A stretch of 64,000 bases of DNA from Clostridium chromiireducens. Its GTDB lineage: Bacteria; Bacillota; Clostridia; Clostridiales; Clostridiaceae. A program made the translations under genes and the position numbers. Location of the stretch: the NCBI RefSeq assembly GCF_002029255.1, contig NZ_MZGT01000011.1, positions 1 to 64,000 of the forward strand, in the 5' to 3' direction. The number at the start of each line of letters is the position of its first letter. Position 1 is the stretch's first letter. The notes under the pieces are model-generated. The model searched no databases, had not been told where the DNA came from, and worked only from the letters and a program-made list of their open reading frames with translations. Shown here piece after piece: positions 33,244-42,950 of the stretch.

Positions 33244-33603
33244 ATGGAGGAAAGAAGAGAATTATTTGGAAGGTGTCCATTTGTAACAGCCCAAAAAATT
33301 ATAGCGGGTAAATGGGCAATAATAATCTTACATATTTTAAGTTTAGAAACTCATAGATTTGGGGAATTACAGAAATTGATTCCAGAGCTTAAACAAGCTA
33401 CACTAACAAAGCAGCTTAGGAATTTAGAAGAATATGGATTAGTAAAACGTTACGTATTTCCACAGGTTCCGCCTAAAGTGGAGTATTCATTAACTGACAT
33501 AGGAAAAGAATTCAAAATTGTGCTGGATAGTATATCTGTTTGGGGCGAAAAATATATTGAGCATATAAAACTTAGTGAGGATGTTCAACATGATGCTGAA
33601 TAA
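33244..33603 (+). CDS. HxlR-family winged-helix regulator
   Basis: A 119-aa DNA-binding protein. Family signatures are FGRCPFVTAQKIIAGKWAII with the conserved N-terminal cysteine (C11), RFGELQKLIPELKQATLTKQ in the recognition helix, and LEEYGLVKR with VPPKVEYSLTDIGKEF in the wing. The cysteine near the N-terminus is often the sensor of electrophiles or quinones. It probably represses the divergent PNPOx-like gene. Confidence 0.95.
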   Translation: MEERRELFGRCPFVTAQKIIAGKWAIIILHILSLETHRFGELQKLIPELKQATLTKQLRNLEEYGLVKRYVFPQVPPKVEYSLTDIGKEFKIVLDSISVWGEKYIEHIKLSEDVQHDAE

Positions 33604-33624
33604 AATTTTAATATTTTTAATTTA

Positions 33625-33661
33625 AAAATGCTATGGCTTAGTGCATGAGCCATAGCATTTT
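33625..33661 (+). terminator. Rho-independent terminator after the HxlR gene
   Basis: A 14-bp perfect stem AAAATGCTATGGCT/AGCCATAGCATTTT (33625-33638, 33648-33661) has a 9-nt loop and a T-rich tail. Confidence 0.85.
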
Positions 33662-33867
33662 GTATTTATCATATTATTTATAGCAATATTATAAAAGAGA
33701 ATATTGATATTTATTGAGCAATGTGTTGAATTGACAAATAATATAGCTATTACTACAATGTTAATCAGATTAATAAATCTGTGGAATTAAATAACAATTA
33801 TGAAATGATAAAAGAGGCTAATAAAATTCGGTTGTAACAAGTTTTAATATAGTTAGGAGGCTTAATT

Positions 33868-34641
33868 ATGGAAAATAAAGAGACTGTTCTGATCACAGGT
33901 GCATCAAGTGGAATAGGATTAGAGCTTGCTAAAGTATTTGCATTCCACAAATTTGATCTCATATTGGTTTCAAGAAGTATTGAAAAATTAAAAGAATTAG
34001 CGAGTGTACTTAAAAATGATTATGAAGTAAATGTTCAGGTAATTGAATACGATTTATCTAAATCTGGAGCTGCTAAAGGAATATTTAATAAGGTAAAAAG
34101 TATGAATTTGCAAGTTGATATGCTCATAAATAATGCCGGAACAGGTATTGTAGGTTTTTTCCATGAAATCGAAGAAAGCAAGGATTTAGAAATCATGCAG
34201 CTAAACATGATAACTTTAACAGAAATGACAAAGCTTTTTTCAAGGGAAATGATAAAAAGAAAAAGAGGAAAAATTTTAAATGTAGCATCCACAGGAGCTT
34301 TCTCACCAGGACCTTTTACAGCGGTTTATTATGCGTCTAAAGCATATGTTTTATCTTTTTCGGAAGCCCTTAGTATAGAATTAGGACAGTATAATATAAC
34401 GGTAACAGCACTTTGTCCGGGGGCAACTAGAACTAATTACTCAAAGAATGCTGGAAAAAAAGACATGCCAAATGCAATGAATCCGAGAAGAGTAGCGCTA
34501 GCAGCATATGAAGGATTAATAAACAATAAAAAAATAGTAGTGCCGGGAATAGCAAATAAGATATTGATAAGACTACCGAAGAGATTGGTTAGTAAAATTA
34601 ATTTTAAGACTCAGAAAAAGTTAAGTATTTCTAAGAGGTGA
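33868..34641 (+). CDS. Short-chain dehydrogenase/reductase
   Basis: A 257-aa classical SDR. The nucleotide site is TGASSGIGLELAK (about 10-22). NNAG is near residue 88. The catalytic Ser lies in NVASTGAFSPG, and Tyr/Lys in YYASKAYV (YxxxK). The C-terminal 50 residues are basic, as in SDRs of the DltE/YqjQ-like group acting on lipophilic substrates. The substrate cannot be told from the sequence. Single gene with an AGGAGG ribosome binding site. Confidence 0.92.
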   Translation: MENKETVLITGASSGIGLELAKVFAFHKFDLILVSRSIEKLKELASVLKNDYEVNVQVIEYDLSKSGAAKGIFNKVKSMNLQVDMLINNAGTGIVGFFHEIEESKDLEIMQLNMITLTEMTKLFSREMIKRKRGKILNVASTGAFSPGPFTAVYYASKAYVLSFSEALSIELGQYNITVTALCPGATRTNYSKNAGKKDMPNAMNPRRVALAAYEGLINNKKIVVPGIANKILIRLPKRLVSKINFKTQKKLSISKR

Positions 34642-34912
34642 CTAATTTCCTTAATTAATAATAGATAATAAATAATGATAATATAAGAAAATTAATTGTG
34701 ATAATGTCTAAAAAATTGGTAACAGAAAAGAAAAATAAATTTTTTTATATTCATATTTTTAAAATGTGATATTGAAACAATAATAACAAGTGATGTTTGG
34801 ATAAAACTAATTATTTTGTAGATAAAAGAGTTATAAAAAATATTTTAACTAATTAAATCATACATTTTATCTTCCATAAATTTGTATAATAATAACGGGG
34901 TGAGACGTTATT

Positions 34913-36298
34913 ATGGGAAATCAAAAAAATAAACGCAATAAGATTCTAATAGTAGTTATAGCTTCTTTTTCCACTTTACTTGCTATGTATCTGGGAGTTT
35001 CAATGTACTTTGTAGACCATTTTTATTTTGGTTCAACGGTTAGCTGCATTAATGTTTCAGGCAAAACAGTAGAGGAAGTTGATGAACAAATGCCACTCAA
35101 AGTTGAGAAATATACATTGGAATTGAATGAAAGAGGAGATAATAAAGAACAGATAAAAGGGGAAGATATTGGCTTGAAATATAATTCGGATGGGAAAGTT
35201 CAAGAATTAAAAAATAATCAGAACCCTTTTAAATGGATTATTTCCATTTTTTACGAGAAGGAATTTAAAGTGGAAGATGTAGTTACATATGATGATAAAT
35301 TATTAAAAGAATGCATTAATAAGCTCTCATGCTTTGATAGTGATAAGATAAATGAACCTAAAAATCCTACTTTTGACTATGGAAGTGAAGGCTATAAAAT
35401 CATAAGTGAGGTTCCTGGAAACAAAATTAATAAGGATAAGTTGTATGATAATATTGTAAATGCAATACTTAAAGGAAAAACTGTGTTAGATTTGGATTCA
35501 ATGAATTGCTATGAGAATCCAAAGTATACAGCAGATTCTAAGGAAGTTATTGATACAAAAGACTTACTTAATAAATATTCTTCATCAAAAATCACATATA
35601 CATTTGGTGATAAAACAGAAGTTTTAGACGGATCCACAATTAATAAATGGCTTAAGATAAATGAAGACTATGAAATTACATTTGATGAGAAGGAAATAAA
35701 AAGTTATTTAGATAAACTGTCAAGTTCTTATAATACAGTTGGTAAAACAAGAGATTTTGTCACATCCTTAGGAGCAAGTGTAAAGGTCAGTGGAGGTGAT
35801 TATGGCTGGATAATTAATAAAGATGAGGAAGCAAAGGATTTGATAGCTATAGTAAAAGAAGGGAAAACTGTAACAAAAGAACCTAAGTATATGCAGACAG
35901 CCATAGTTCATGGAAAAAATGATATTGGTAATACTTATGTAGAAATTAATATGTCACAACAACATTTATGGTATTATAAAAATGGTACATTAATTACAGA
36001 AGGAAATGTTGTTACAGGAAATATAAGTAATAACTGTGGAACTCCAACAGGTATTTATAAGTTGAAATATAAAGAAAGAGATGCTATCTTGAAAGGTCAA
36101 GGATATAGTTCACCAGTGAATTTTTGGATGCCATTTAATGAAGGGATTGGAATTCATGATGCAAGTTGGAGAAGTGAGTTTGGAGGAAATATATATAGAA
36201 CAAATGGCTCACATGGGTGTGTTAATGCTCCTTATAATTTAGCTAGTACAATATTTAATAATATTGATGAGGGTAGCCCTGTTATTTGTTATTATTAA
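34913..36298 (+). CDS. L,D-transpeptidase with peptidoglycan-binding domain, copy 1
   Basis: A 461-aa membrane-anchored cell-wall enzyme. A membrane helix lies at about residues 10-32 (ILIVVIASFSTLLAMYLGVS), followed by two tandem PG_binding_4-type domains (about 45-300). The C-terminal YkuD domain has the catalytic run GIHDASW...SHGCVN (His near 415, Cys near 438). It forms 3-3 peptide cross-links or links with tail peptides. A candidate -10 TATAAT lies near 34886, and a GGGGTGA ribosome binding site precedes the ATG. It is closely similar to the copy at 38325, with an amine oxidase gene between them. Confidence 0.93.
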   Translation: MGNQKNKRNKILIVVIASFSTLLAMYLGVSMYFVDHFYFGSTVSCINVSGKTVEEVDEQMPLKVEKYTLELNERGDNKEQIKGEDIGLKYNSDGKVQELKNNQNPFKWIISIFYEKEFKVEDVVTYDDKLLKECINKLSCFDSDKINEPKNPTFDYGSEGYKIISEVPGNKINKDKLYDNIVNAILKGKTVLDLDSMNCYENPKYTADSKEVIDTKDLLNKYSSSKITYTFGDKTEVLDGSTINKWLKINEDYEITFDEKEIKSYLDKLSSSYNTVGKTRDFVTSLGASVKVSGGDYGWIINKDEEAKDLIAIVKEGKTVTKEPKYMQTAIVHGKNDIGNTYVEINMSQQHLWYYKNGTLITEGNVVTGNISNNCGTPTGIYKLKYKERDAILKGQGYSSPVNFWMPFNEGIGIHDASWRSEFGGNIYRTNGSHGCVNAPYNLASTIFNNIDEGSPVICYY

Positions 36299-36439
36299 AT
36301 CTTCAGTAGGATATTTGAAGTAAATCAGACTCTGTTATTACTTGATAAATTTTATTAAGACCTGCATTTTGCTGGTCTTTTATCATGTAGTAAATAGTAT
36401 ATTTAAATATAACAATTCTTATTAAGGAGTTGAATTTAT

Positions 36440-38173
36440 TTGGTTAGAGATTACAGGCAAGTTAATTTTATTCAGCCAGATAATCCAACTGATGAAGAGA
36501 GACATAAAATGTTATTAATGACTTTAGAGCAATCTAATCGTGCTGAAGATTTTAATAATATAATAGAATTACTTAGTCCGCCACAGGATATTACAACAAT
36601 TGCATCACCAGGAAGCTGCAAAGGAATTAGGGTTGGCATAATTGGTGGAGGAATTGCAGGGTTAACCTCGGCATTTGAACTTAGAAAACTTGGATTTGAT
36701 ATTACTATTTTTGAAACTCAGGAAAATAGACTTGGAGGAAGAATCTATACTCATTATTTTGATGCAGATAAACGATTTTATGCAGAACTTGGAGCAATGC
36801 GTATACCGGTTGCACATGAAACGACTTGGCATTATATTAATACTTTTGGATTAAGGACAAGACCTTTTGTTCAAAATAATGAGAATGCATTATTTTATGT
36901 AAGGCATAAGCGTGCAAGAAATGATCCTCAAGGTAAAAGTGTAATGGAAAATATTTATCCTGAATTCGATTTGACTCCACAGGAGAGAGTTACACCATGG
37001 CAAAAACTTATTGGAGATGCATTATCAAGTAATTTATACAAAATATCACCAGCAACTAGAAAAGAGCTGTTACAGGTAAAGAGAGAGTACTCTTTAACAA
37101 TCGAATATCTGGGTAGCTTTGGAATAAGAAGAGTGCTTGAAAAAATGGGATTAAGTGAGGCTGCTATAGAAATGATTTCCGGTTTGGCCCCTTTTCTTGG
37201 ATCATTTTATTATAATAGTTACACTGAAAATCTTATTGAAGAGTATACTGTAGATTATGCGTATAGATATGAAATAGTTGGAGGTATGGTTAATTTTCCA
37301 CTTTCTTTCTACAACTCTTTAATGTCTAAAAACCCAATTGAGTATTCTAATATTCAAGAAGATGGTTTAGGCAAAATAACATGGGCAAATGGTAAGACAG
37401 TTAATAGTATATTAAGAGGAGATATACCCAATAAAGTAATACTTGAATATAAAGACGAGAAAACTATGGAAACTCATAATCAATCTTTTGACTATGTTAT
37501 TTGCACAATTCCTTTCTCTAGTCTTCGCAATGTATATATTAATCCAATGTTTAGTTCTGAAAAAATGCAAGCGATAAAAGAAGTATTTTATACATCTTCT
37601 CAAAAGACCGCTTTCATGTGCAATGAACGATTTTGGGAAAGAGGAAATGACAATGAAAGGATTGTTGGCGGAGGGTCGAATACAGATTTGCCAATTCAGA
37701 CTATATGGTATCCTAGTCATAGAAATAGTATTGAAAATATTCAAGAAGAAAGTCAGCAAGTACCTACTGGAATGCGGGATAATTCATATAATGAACCAGG
37801 TGTTTTATTGTCATCCTATAATTTAAATTTAGACGCTATACGTGTTGGTGATTTAGAGGATATAAAACGTGTAGAGGAAATAAAAAGGCAAGTTGAAGCA
37901 GTTCATGGACTTGAAAAGGGATATCTTGATTCCATAGTTGAAAACTTTATTACTGTTAATTGGAATGGAGAAAAAGGATTTTATGGAGCATTTTGTTATT
38001 TTATGCCTGAGCAGCAAAAGCATTTTTCATATGCAATGGCAAAAACAGAATATGATAATAGAGTACATTTTGCAGGGGAACATGTTTCTTTGACACATGG
38101 TTGGATAGAAGGATCTCTTAGTACTGCAGCCAAAGCAGCAAATGAGATAGCAAGGCTTTGCAAAAGTGTATAA
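36440..38173 (+). CDS. FAD-dependent amine oxidase (L-amino-acid/tryptophan oxidase-like)
   Basis: A 577-aa flavoprotein. The dinucleotide fold VGIIGGGIAGLTSAFELRKL starts at about residue 68, followed by FETQENRLGGRIYTHYF and AELGAMRIP. The C-terminal FAD segment is FAGEHVSLTHGWIEGSLSTA. No signal peptide, so it is cytoplasmic. The start is TTG, with AGGAG 10 nt upstream and no suitable ATG nearby. A stretch of about 65 N-terminal residues precedes the fold. The substrate is unknown. An O2-using oxidase in an anaerobe is notable and may act as a dehydrogenase. It lies between two L,D-transpeptidase paralogues. Confidence 0.88.
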   Translation: MVRDYRQVNFIQPDNPTDEERHKMLLMTLEQSNRAEDFNNIIELLSPPQDITTIASPGSCKGIRVGIIGGGIAGLTSAFELRKLGFDITIFETQENRLGGRIYTHYFDADKRFYAELGAMRIPVAHETTWHYINTFGLRTRPFVQNNENALFYVRHKRARNDPQGKSVMENIYPEFDLTPQERVTPWQKLIGDALSSNLYKISPATRKELLQVKREYSLTIEYLGSFGIRRVLEKMGLSEAAIEMISGLAPFLGSFYYNSYTENLIEEYTVDYAYRYEIVGGMVNFPLSFYNSLMSKNPIEYSNIQEDGLGKITWANGKTVNSILRGDIPNKVILEYKDEKTMETHNQSFDYVICTIPFSSLRNVYINPMFSSEKMQAIKEVFYTSSQKTAFMCNERFWERGNDNERIVGGGSNTDLPIQTIWYPSHRNSIENIQEESQQVPTGMRDNSYNEPGVLLSSYNLNLDAIRVGDLEDIKRVEEIKRQVEAVHGLEKGYLDSIVENFITVNWNGEKGFYGAFCYFMPEQQKHFSYAMAKTEYDNRVHFAGEHVSLTHGWIEGSLSTAAKAANEIARLCKSV

Positions 38174-38180
38174 ACAGGCC

Positions 38181-38227
38181 GCATCAAAATATACAGATAA
38201 ATATTTATTTTGATGCAGCTTATTTTT
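38181..38227 (+). terminator. Rho-independent terminator after the amine oxidase
   Basis: GCATCAAAAT/ATTTTGATGC (38181-38190, 38207-38216) form a 10-bp stem, followed by an interrupted T-run (TTATTTTTTC). Confidence 0.8.
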
Positions 38228-38324
38228 TCTTATTATTTAGACAAAATAATATAAGATATATTCAAAAGAAAGTGTAAAAAAAGCTGATTTTAGAGTATAA
38301 TAGTACACGAAGGGAGTAATTGTC

Positions 38325-39713
38325 ATGAGAAGAAAAAGAAAAGATAAAAGCAATAAAGTTATTCCGGGTGTTGTGGTTTCTCTAAGCATTTTAACTGCCG
38401 TTTATTTAGGTCTGTCATTATACTTTACTAATCATTTTCACTTTGGATCCATAATAAATGGAATTGATGTTTCAGGAAAAACGGTTGAAGAAGCTGAGAC
38501 TAAATTAGCATCTGAAATAAATTTATATACATTGGAGCTAGATGAAAGAGGTGACATGACCGAAACAATTAAGGCGGCTGATATAGGATTGAAACATGAT
38601 AGTAATAAAATCAAAGAGTTAAAAGATAAACAAAATCCTTTTAACTGGATTTCAACAATTTTTAAGAAAGATGAGTCGGAAGCATCTCAAATAGTGACAT
38701 ACGATGAGGAATTATTAAATAAAACATTAAATAATCTTGCATGTATTACTAGTAGTAATACAGTTGAGCCTAAGAATGCTAGTTTTGAATATAAGGATGG
38801 AAGTTACGAAATTATTGATGAAGTTTTAGGGAATAAAATAAATAAAAATGCGCTACATGATGCAGTGGGAGATGCAGTCCTTAATGGAAAGGCAAAATTG
38901 GATTTAAGTGCAAGTAATATTTATGAAAATCCAAAATATACATCGAAATCACAAGAAGTTATTGATACGAAAAACACGCTAGATAAGTATACAGGATTAA
39001 AAATTACATATAAGTCTGGTGATAAAACAGAAGTTTTAGATGGTTCCACAATACATAATTGGCTTGGAGTCAATAAAGATATGGAAATTACATTTAATGA
39101 GGATAAAGTAAAGAACTACGTGTACAAAATATCTAGTGTTTTTAATACCTTTGGAAATACACGAAATTTTGTTACAACTACTAAGAAAACAATAAAAGTA
39201 AGTGGTGGTAATTACGGATGGATTGTAAATAATTCAAAAGAAGTGAAGGATATTATAGAAGCTGTTAAAAATGGACAAGATATAACAAAAGAACCAGCAT
39301 ATTCCCAAACTGCACTTGCAAAGGGAAGTAATGATATTGGTGATACATATGTAGAAATTAATATGACAAAGCAACATTTGTGGTTTTATAAAAATGGAGC
39401 ACTTGTGGTGGAAGGAGATGTAGTTACTGGTAATGCGAGTACAAACACGTTAACTCCTGCAGGTACATATGTATTAAATTATAAAGAACGAAATGCAACT
39501 TTGGTGGGTGAAGACTATAGTTCTCCGGTTGAGTATTGGATGCCTTTTAATGGAAATATTGGAATACATGATGCTAGTTGGAGAAATGAGTTTGGTAAAC
39601 AGATATATTTGACTAATGGATCACATGGCTGCGTAAATTCACCTTATGAATTGGCTAAGACAATATATCAGAATATTGATGCAGGAACACCAATTGTTGG
39701 TTATTACGAATAA
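38325..39713 (+). CDS. L,D-transpeptidase with peptidoglycan-binding domain, copy 2
   Basis: A 462-aa paralogue of the enzyme at 34913 with the same plan: membrane helix at about 12-34, two PG_binding_4-like domains, and a YkuD domain ending GIHDASW...SHGCVN. The similarity runs over the whole length (for example KTEVLDGSTI, NIYENPKYTSKSQEVIDTK against NCYENPKYTADSKEVIDTK), which points to duplication. A TATAAT near 38296 and GAAGGGAGT ribosome binding site precede it. It has its own terminator. Confidence 0.93.
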   Translation: MRRKRKDKSNKVIPGVVVSLSILTAVYLGLSLYFTNHFHFGSIINGIDVSGKTVEEAETKLASEINLYTLELDERGDMTETIKAADIGLKHDSNKIKELKDKQNPFNWISTIFKKDESEASQIVTYDEELLNKTLNNLACITSSNTVEPKNASFEYKDGSYEIIDEVLGNKINKNALHDAVGDAVLNGKAKLDLSASNIYENPKYTSKSQEVIDTKNTLDKYTGLKITYKSGDKTEVLDGSTIHNWLGVNKDMEITFNEDKVKNYVYKISSVFNTFGNTRNFVTTTKKTIKVSGGNYGWIVNNSKEVKDIIEAVKNGQDITKEPAYSQTALAKGSNDIGDTYVEINMTKQHLWFYKNGALVVEGDVVTGNASTNTLTPAGTYVLNYKERNATLVGEDYSSPVEYWMPFNGNIGIHDASWRNEFGKQIYLTNGSHGCVNSPYELAKTIYQNIDAGTPIVGYYE

Positions 39714-39720
39714 AGAATTA

Positions 39721-39761
39721 ATCCCTATACTGTTGTTTTATGGTATAGGGATAATTTTTTT
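39721..39761 (+). terminator. Rho-independent terminator after L,D-transpeptidase copy 2
   Basis: ATCCCTATAC/GTATAGGGAT (39721-39730, 39743-39752) make a 10-bp stem, followed by AATTTTTTT. Confidence 0.85.
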
Positions 39762-39792
39762 ATGGTTGCAATTGATATTGATACCTATTATG

Positions 39793-39820
39793 TTATTAGT
39801 ATGAATATTTATACTAATAA
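39793..39820. promoter_or_regulatory. 28-bp near-perfect palindrome upstream of a two-component system
   Basis: TTATTAGTATGAAT and ATTTATACTAATAA are almost perfectly inverted with one mismatched pair. The site ends 17 nt before the regulator ATG at 39838 and touches its ribosome binding site region, so it could block transcription or translation. Binding partner unknown. Confidence 0.5.
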
Positions 39821-39837
39821 TATAAGAAGGTGAAATT

Positions 39838-40524
39838 ATGGAGATTAAAATTCTTATTGCAGAAGATGATAATATATTTAGAGATCTTGTGTGTGATATC
39901 ATTAAAAAGGAGGGATACACTCCAATAATAGCATGTGATGGGCAAGAGGCGATTGACGTGTTTTTTAGTAAAAATGATATTTCTTTAGTAATATTGGATG
40001 TAATGATGCCGGTACATGATGGGTGGGAGGTACTTAAGGAAATTAGAGAATACTCGGATATTCCAATAATAATGCTTACAGCATTAGGGGATGAAAAACA
40101 TGAAATTCTAGGATTAGAAAAAGGTGCAGATGAGTATATTGGGAAACCATTTAGTTATGAGGTGTTTATAGCACGTTTAAATAATATTGTAAAAAAGGTG
40201 AAGAAAAGCTATTCGGACGAAATAACTGCAGGTAGAATAAAAATTATTCAAAAAACTCACAAAGTAGTAGTGAATGATGAAGAAATTAAGTTAAATCTTA
40301 AAGAATATAATCTTCTGATTTATCTTATAAAAAATGCAGATATTGTATTAACAAGGGAGCAAATATTAGATAAGGTTTGGGGATATGATTTTGAGGGAGA
40401 CATAAGAACAATAGATACGCATATAAAAACTTTAAGGGCTAAACTTTCAGCTCAGGGAAATTCTATAAAGACAGTAAGGGGATGCGGATATATGTTTGAG
40501 GTAAAGAAAAATGAAAACAATTAA
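39838..40524 (+). CDS. OmpR/PhoB-family response regulator, second system
   Basis: A 228-aa regulator. The receiver domain has D10/D11, phospho-acceptor D54 (VILDVMMP), T81 region and KPF. The winged-helix effector ends in RGCGYMF. AAGAAGGTGA precedes the ATG. It overlaps the kinase gene by 14 nt. Its likely nearby target is the secreted repeat protein at 42045, whose upstream region carries an 11-bp-spaced direct repeat. Confidence 0.95.
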   Translation: MEIKILIAEDDNIFRDLVCDIIKKEGYTPIIACDGQEAIDVFFSKNDISLVILDVMMPVHDGWEVLKEIREYSDIPIIMLTALGDEKHEILGLEKGADEYIGKPFSYEVFIARLNNIVKKVKKSYSDEITAGRIKIIQKTHKVVVNDEEIKLNLKEYNLLIYLIKNADIVLTREQILDKVWGYDFEGDIRTIDTHIKTLRAKLSAQGNSIKTVRGCGYMFEVKKNENN

Positions 40525-41920
40525 GACGAAGCTGTTTTTTATATTTATGGTACTTATGATTTCATTAGTTTTAAGCGGAATCCTTTTAAATTCAATATTC
40601 TTAGAATCATACTATGTTTACAAAAATAAAGGGACATTAATATCATTAAGCGACAAAATTGCAAATGAATATATTACTAACAAGGAAAATAGCTATGAAT
40701 ATATAGATATGATTCAGAGCATAGATGGAATAAACACCATAATTGTGGATAATGATTTTAATGTAGAATATAATTCATTTCGATCGAAATCGGTTGATGA
40801 GGAAAAACGTTTGGCAAAAGAAGTTAGGAAAACTATCTTAGATAACCAAAAAAAACTTTCAAAGAAATATGTATATTATATCGATGAAAAAGATAATAAT
40901 CAAAAAACAAAACTAATTTATATATCAAAGGTTAACGATGAAGAATACTTAATTTTAATTAAATCAGTAAAGAGTATCCATGATAGTGTTCAAATTGCAA
41001 ATCAGTTTTACATATTTGCTGGCTGCATAGTAATTTGTGTTGGTGCTATTTTTATATTAATATTCTCAAAAAAAATAACTAAGCCAATTATTGATATGAG
41101 TAATGTTGCGGAAAATATATCAAATCTTAAATTCGATAAAGTTAGATACATTAATTCAGAAGATGAGATAGGTAGATTAGGAGAGAGTATTAACAAGATT
41201 TCGGATAAGTTGAATAAAAGTATAAGTGAATTAAAGCAAGATGTGGAAAGCAAGAAAGAACTTGTAAGAAATATGTCTCATGAATTAAAGACACCAATAG
41301 GAATAATTAAAGGATATGCAGAAGGACTTAAATATGGCGTTGCCAGCGATAAAGAAAAAATGGATAAATATTGTTCTATTTTAGTAGAGGAATGCGATAG
41401 AATGGATAAGTTGGTTAAAGAACTTTTAAATTATTCTATGATAGAAGGTGGAATGATTAAATTAAATATTATAAGTTTTGATATTTATGAATTTATATCT
41501 ACGATTATTGAACGCTTTAGACCAATATTTAATGAAAAAAATATTAATTTTAAGTTTGAGTGTATAAAGGGTTATGAAATTAATGCTGACAGTGCTATGC
41601 TTGAAAAAGCAATAAATAACTTTATTACTAATGCTATAGATCATGTTGATGAGAAAAAAATTATTAATGTGATAGTGGAGGAAAAAGAAAACAGAATAAA
41701 AATAAGTGTATCCAATACGGGAGATAACATACCAGAGGTGGCAATGGATAAGATTTGGGATGTATGTTATAAAGTCGATAGATCACGATCCAGAAAGTAT
41801 GGAGGACATGGAATTGGTCTATCATTGGTTAGATTAATAGCTAAGCTTCATGGCGGCGTTGCTGTTGTAGAAAATGTTGAAGATGGTGTGATTTTTTCAA
41901 TCGAATTACTAAAAGACTAA
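40511..41920 (+). CDS. Sensor histidine kinase, second system
   Basis: A 469-aa kinase. Membrane segments at about 8-30 and 160-183 enclose an extracellular sensor domain of about 130 residues. A HAMP-like linker follows (SKKITKPIIDMSNVAENISN). The H-box is NMSHELKTPIGIIKGYAEGL. The ATP-binding region has NFITNAIDHV and GHGIGLSLVRLIAK. The G1 motif (NTGDNIPE) is slightly degenerate, as in several VanS-like kinases. The signal may be a cell-wall-related ligand, given the adjacent L,D-transpeptidases, but this is inference. Confidence 0.94.
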   Translation: MKTIKTKLFFIFMVLMISLVLSGILLNSIFLESYYVYKNKGTLISLSDKIANEYITNKENSYEYIDMIQSIDGINTIIVDNDFNVEYNSFRSKSVDEEKRLAKEVRKTILDNQKKLSKKYVYYIDEKDNNQKTKLIYISKVNDEEYLILIKSVKSIHDSVQIANQFYIFAGCIVICVGAIFILIFSKKITKPIIDMSNVAENISNLKFDKVRYINSEDEIGRLGESINKISDKLNKSISELKQDVESKKELVRNMSHELKTPIGIIKGYAEGLKYGVASDKEKMDKYCSILVEECDRMDKLVKELLNYSMIEGGMIKLNIISFDIYEFISTIIERFRPIFNEKNINFKFECIKGYEINADSAMLEKAINNFITNAIDHVDEKKIINVIVEEKENRIKISVSNTGDNIPEVAMDKIWDVCYKVDRSRSRKYGGHGIGLSLVRLIAKLHGGVAVVENVEDGVIFSIELLKD

Positions 41921-41943
41921 TTTATTTATAATATAATTTTTTA

Positions 41944-41961
41944 TTTCACATAAATTTCACA
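41944..41961 (+). promoter_or_regulatory. Direct repeat TTTCACA-n4-TTTCACA, OmpR-type site
   Basis: TTTCACA occurs at 41944-41950 and 41955-41961, an 11-bp period typical for OmpR/PhoB-type dimers. It lies about 85 nt before the gene at 42045 and directly after the kinase gene. A TATTAT -10-like sequence follows near 41971. Confidence 0.5.
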
Positions 41962-42044
41962 AAAGAGTTTTATTATGTATTTGTAACCAGATATGATTGG
42001 ATTGCAAATATATTTCTGTTAAATGATTTAATTAAAAGGAGAAA

Positions 42045-42707
42045 GTGGATATGAAAAAGAAAAAAGTATTAGGTATTGTCATCGCATCTGTAATTGGAAT
42101 TTCAAGTATTATTCCAGCGTTCGCTGATACTGTAGGTTCACAACCTCAAACAACCAATACTACAGTACAAACTGAAACTAAAAAGTTAACACAAGAAGAA
42201 AAATTTGAAAAACTTACTAAGAGAGCTGCAAAACTAGAAATAGATGTTACTGGTTTGACGAATGAGCAAGCAACAGATAAAATAAGGACTGCAGAAGCGT
42301 CAAAATTAGGTGTAGACATTACAGGGTTATCTAAAAAAGATGCAAAAGTAAAAATAAAAGCAGCTATTGAAGCTAAGAAACAAGAAGTAACAGAGAAACT
42401 CGAAGATAGAGCTGCTAAATTAAATGTGGATATCACGGGATTAACAGGTGAGGAAGCAAGAGATAAAATAAGAAAAGCAGAAGCAGCAAAATTAGGTGTT
42501 GATATCACTGGGTTATCAAAAGAAGAAGCGAAAGAAAAGATAAAGGCAGCTGTTGATGCAAAAAAACAAGAAGTGACTGAAAAGATTAAAGAAAAAGCAA
42601 CAAAGCTTGGTATAGATATTTCAGGTCTTACTAATAAAGAAGCTAGAGAAAAAATAAAAGAAACTCGTCAATCAACTAAAGCCACAACAAATAGTGTATT
42701 GAAATAA
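42045..42707 (+). CDS. Secreted protein with repeated LGVDITGL motifs
   Basis: A protein of about 220 aa with a signal peptide (residues 1-28, KKVLGIVIASVIGISSIIPAFA, split cleavage after AFA). The mature protein consists of five repeats of a helix-turn unit with a K-L-G-V-D-I-T-G-L-[ST]-x3-A-x2-KI core. They are arranged as alternating units of about 26 and 38 residues (period about 64), separated by Lys/Glu/Ala-rich helices such as AAIEAKKQEVTEKL. No enzyme motif. It resembles clostridial surface or wall-binding repeat proteins. It probably belongs to the regulon of the adjacent two-component system. Function unknown. Confidence 0.85.
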   Translation: MDMKKKKVLGIVIASVIGISSIIPAFADTVGSQPQTTNTTVQTETKKLTQEEKFEKLTKRAAKLEIDVTGLTNEQATDKIRTAEASKLGVDITGLSKKDAKVKIKAAIEAKKQEVTEKLEDRAAKLNVDITGLTGEEARDKIRKAEAAKLGVDITGLSKEEAKEKIKAAVDAKKQEVTEKIKEKATKLGIDISGLTNKEAREKIKETRQSTKATTNSVLK

Positions 42708-42727
42708 AGTTCAATAGAGGAAAATTA

Positions 42728-42761
42728 AACTATGCAAAGTAGATGCTTGCATAGTTTTTTT
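42728..42761 (+). terminator. Rho-independent terminator after the repeat protein gene
   Basis: AACTATGCAA/TTGCATAGTT (42728-42737, 42747-42756) form a 10-bp perfect stem with a T-run. Confidence 0.88.
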
Positions 42762-42950
42762 ATTATTAAAATTCGTAATTAGGTAACATGAATTGCGAAA
42801 TAGCATATTTTATATGTATAACCAAGTAAAGATATAGAAGTTATATGAAAAGATGGATTTATAGTATCACAGTTAAATAAAATATATTCTTAAATTAAAA
42901 GAATAACTATAAGTAACTTTTGGCCTAAATTAAAAAGGGAGGAGAAAGCG

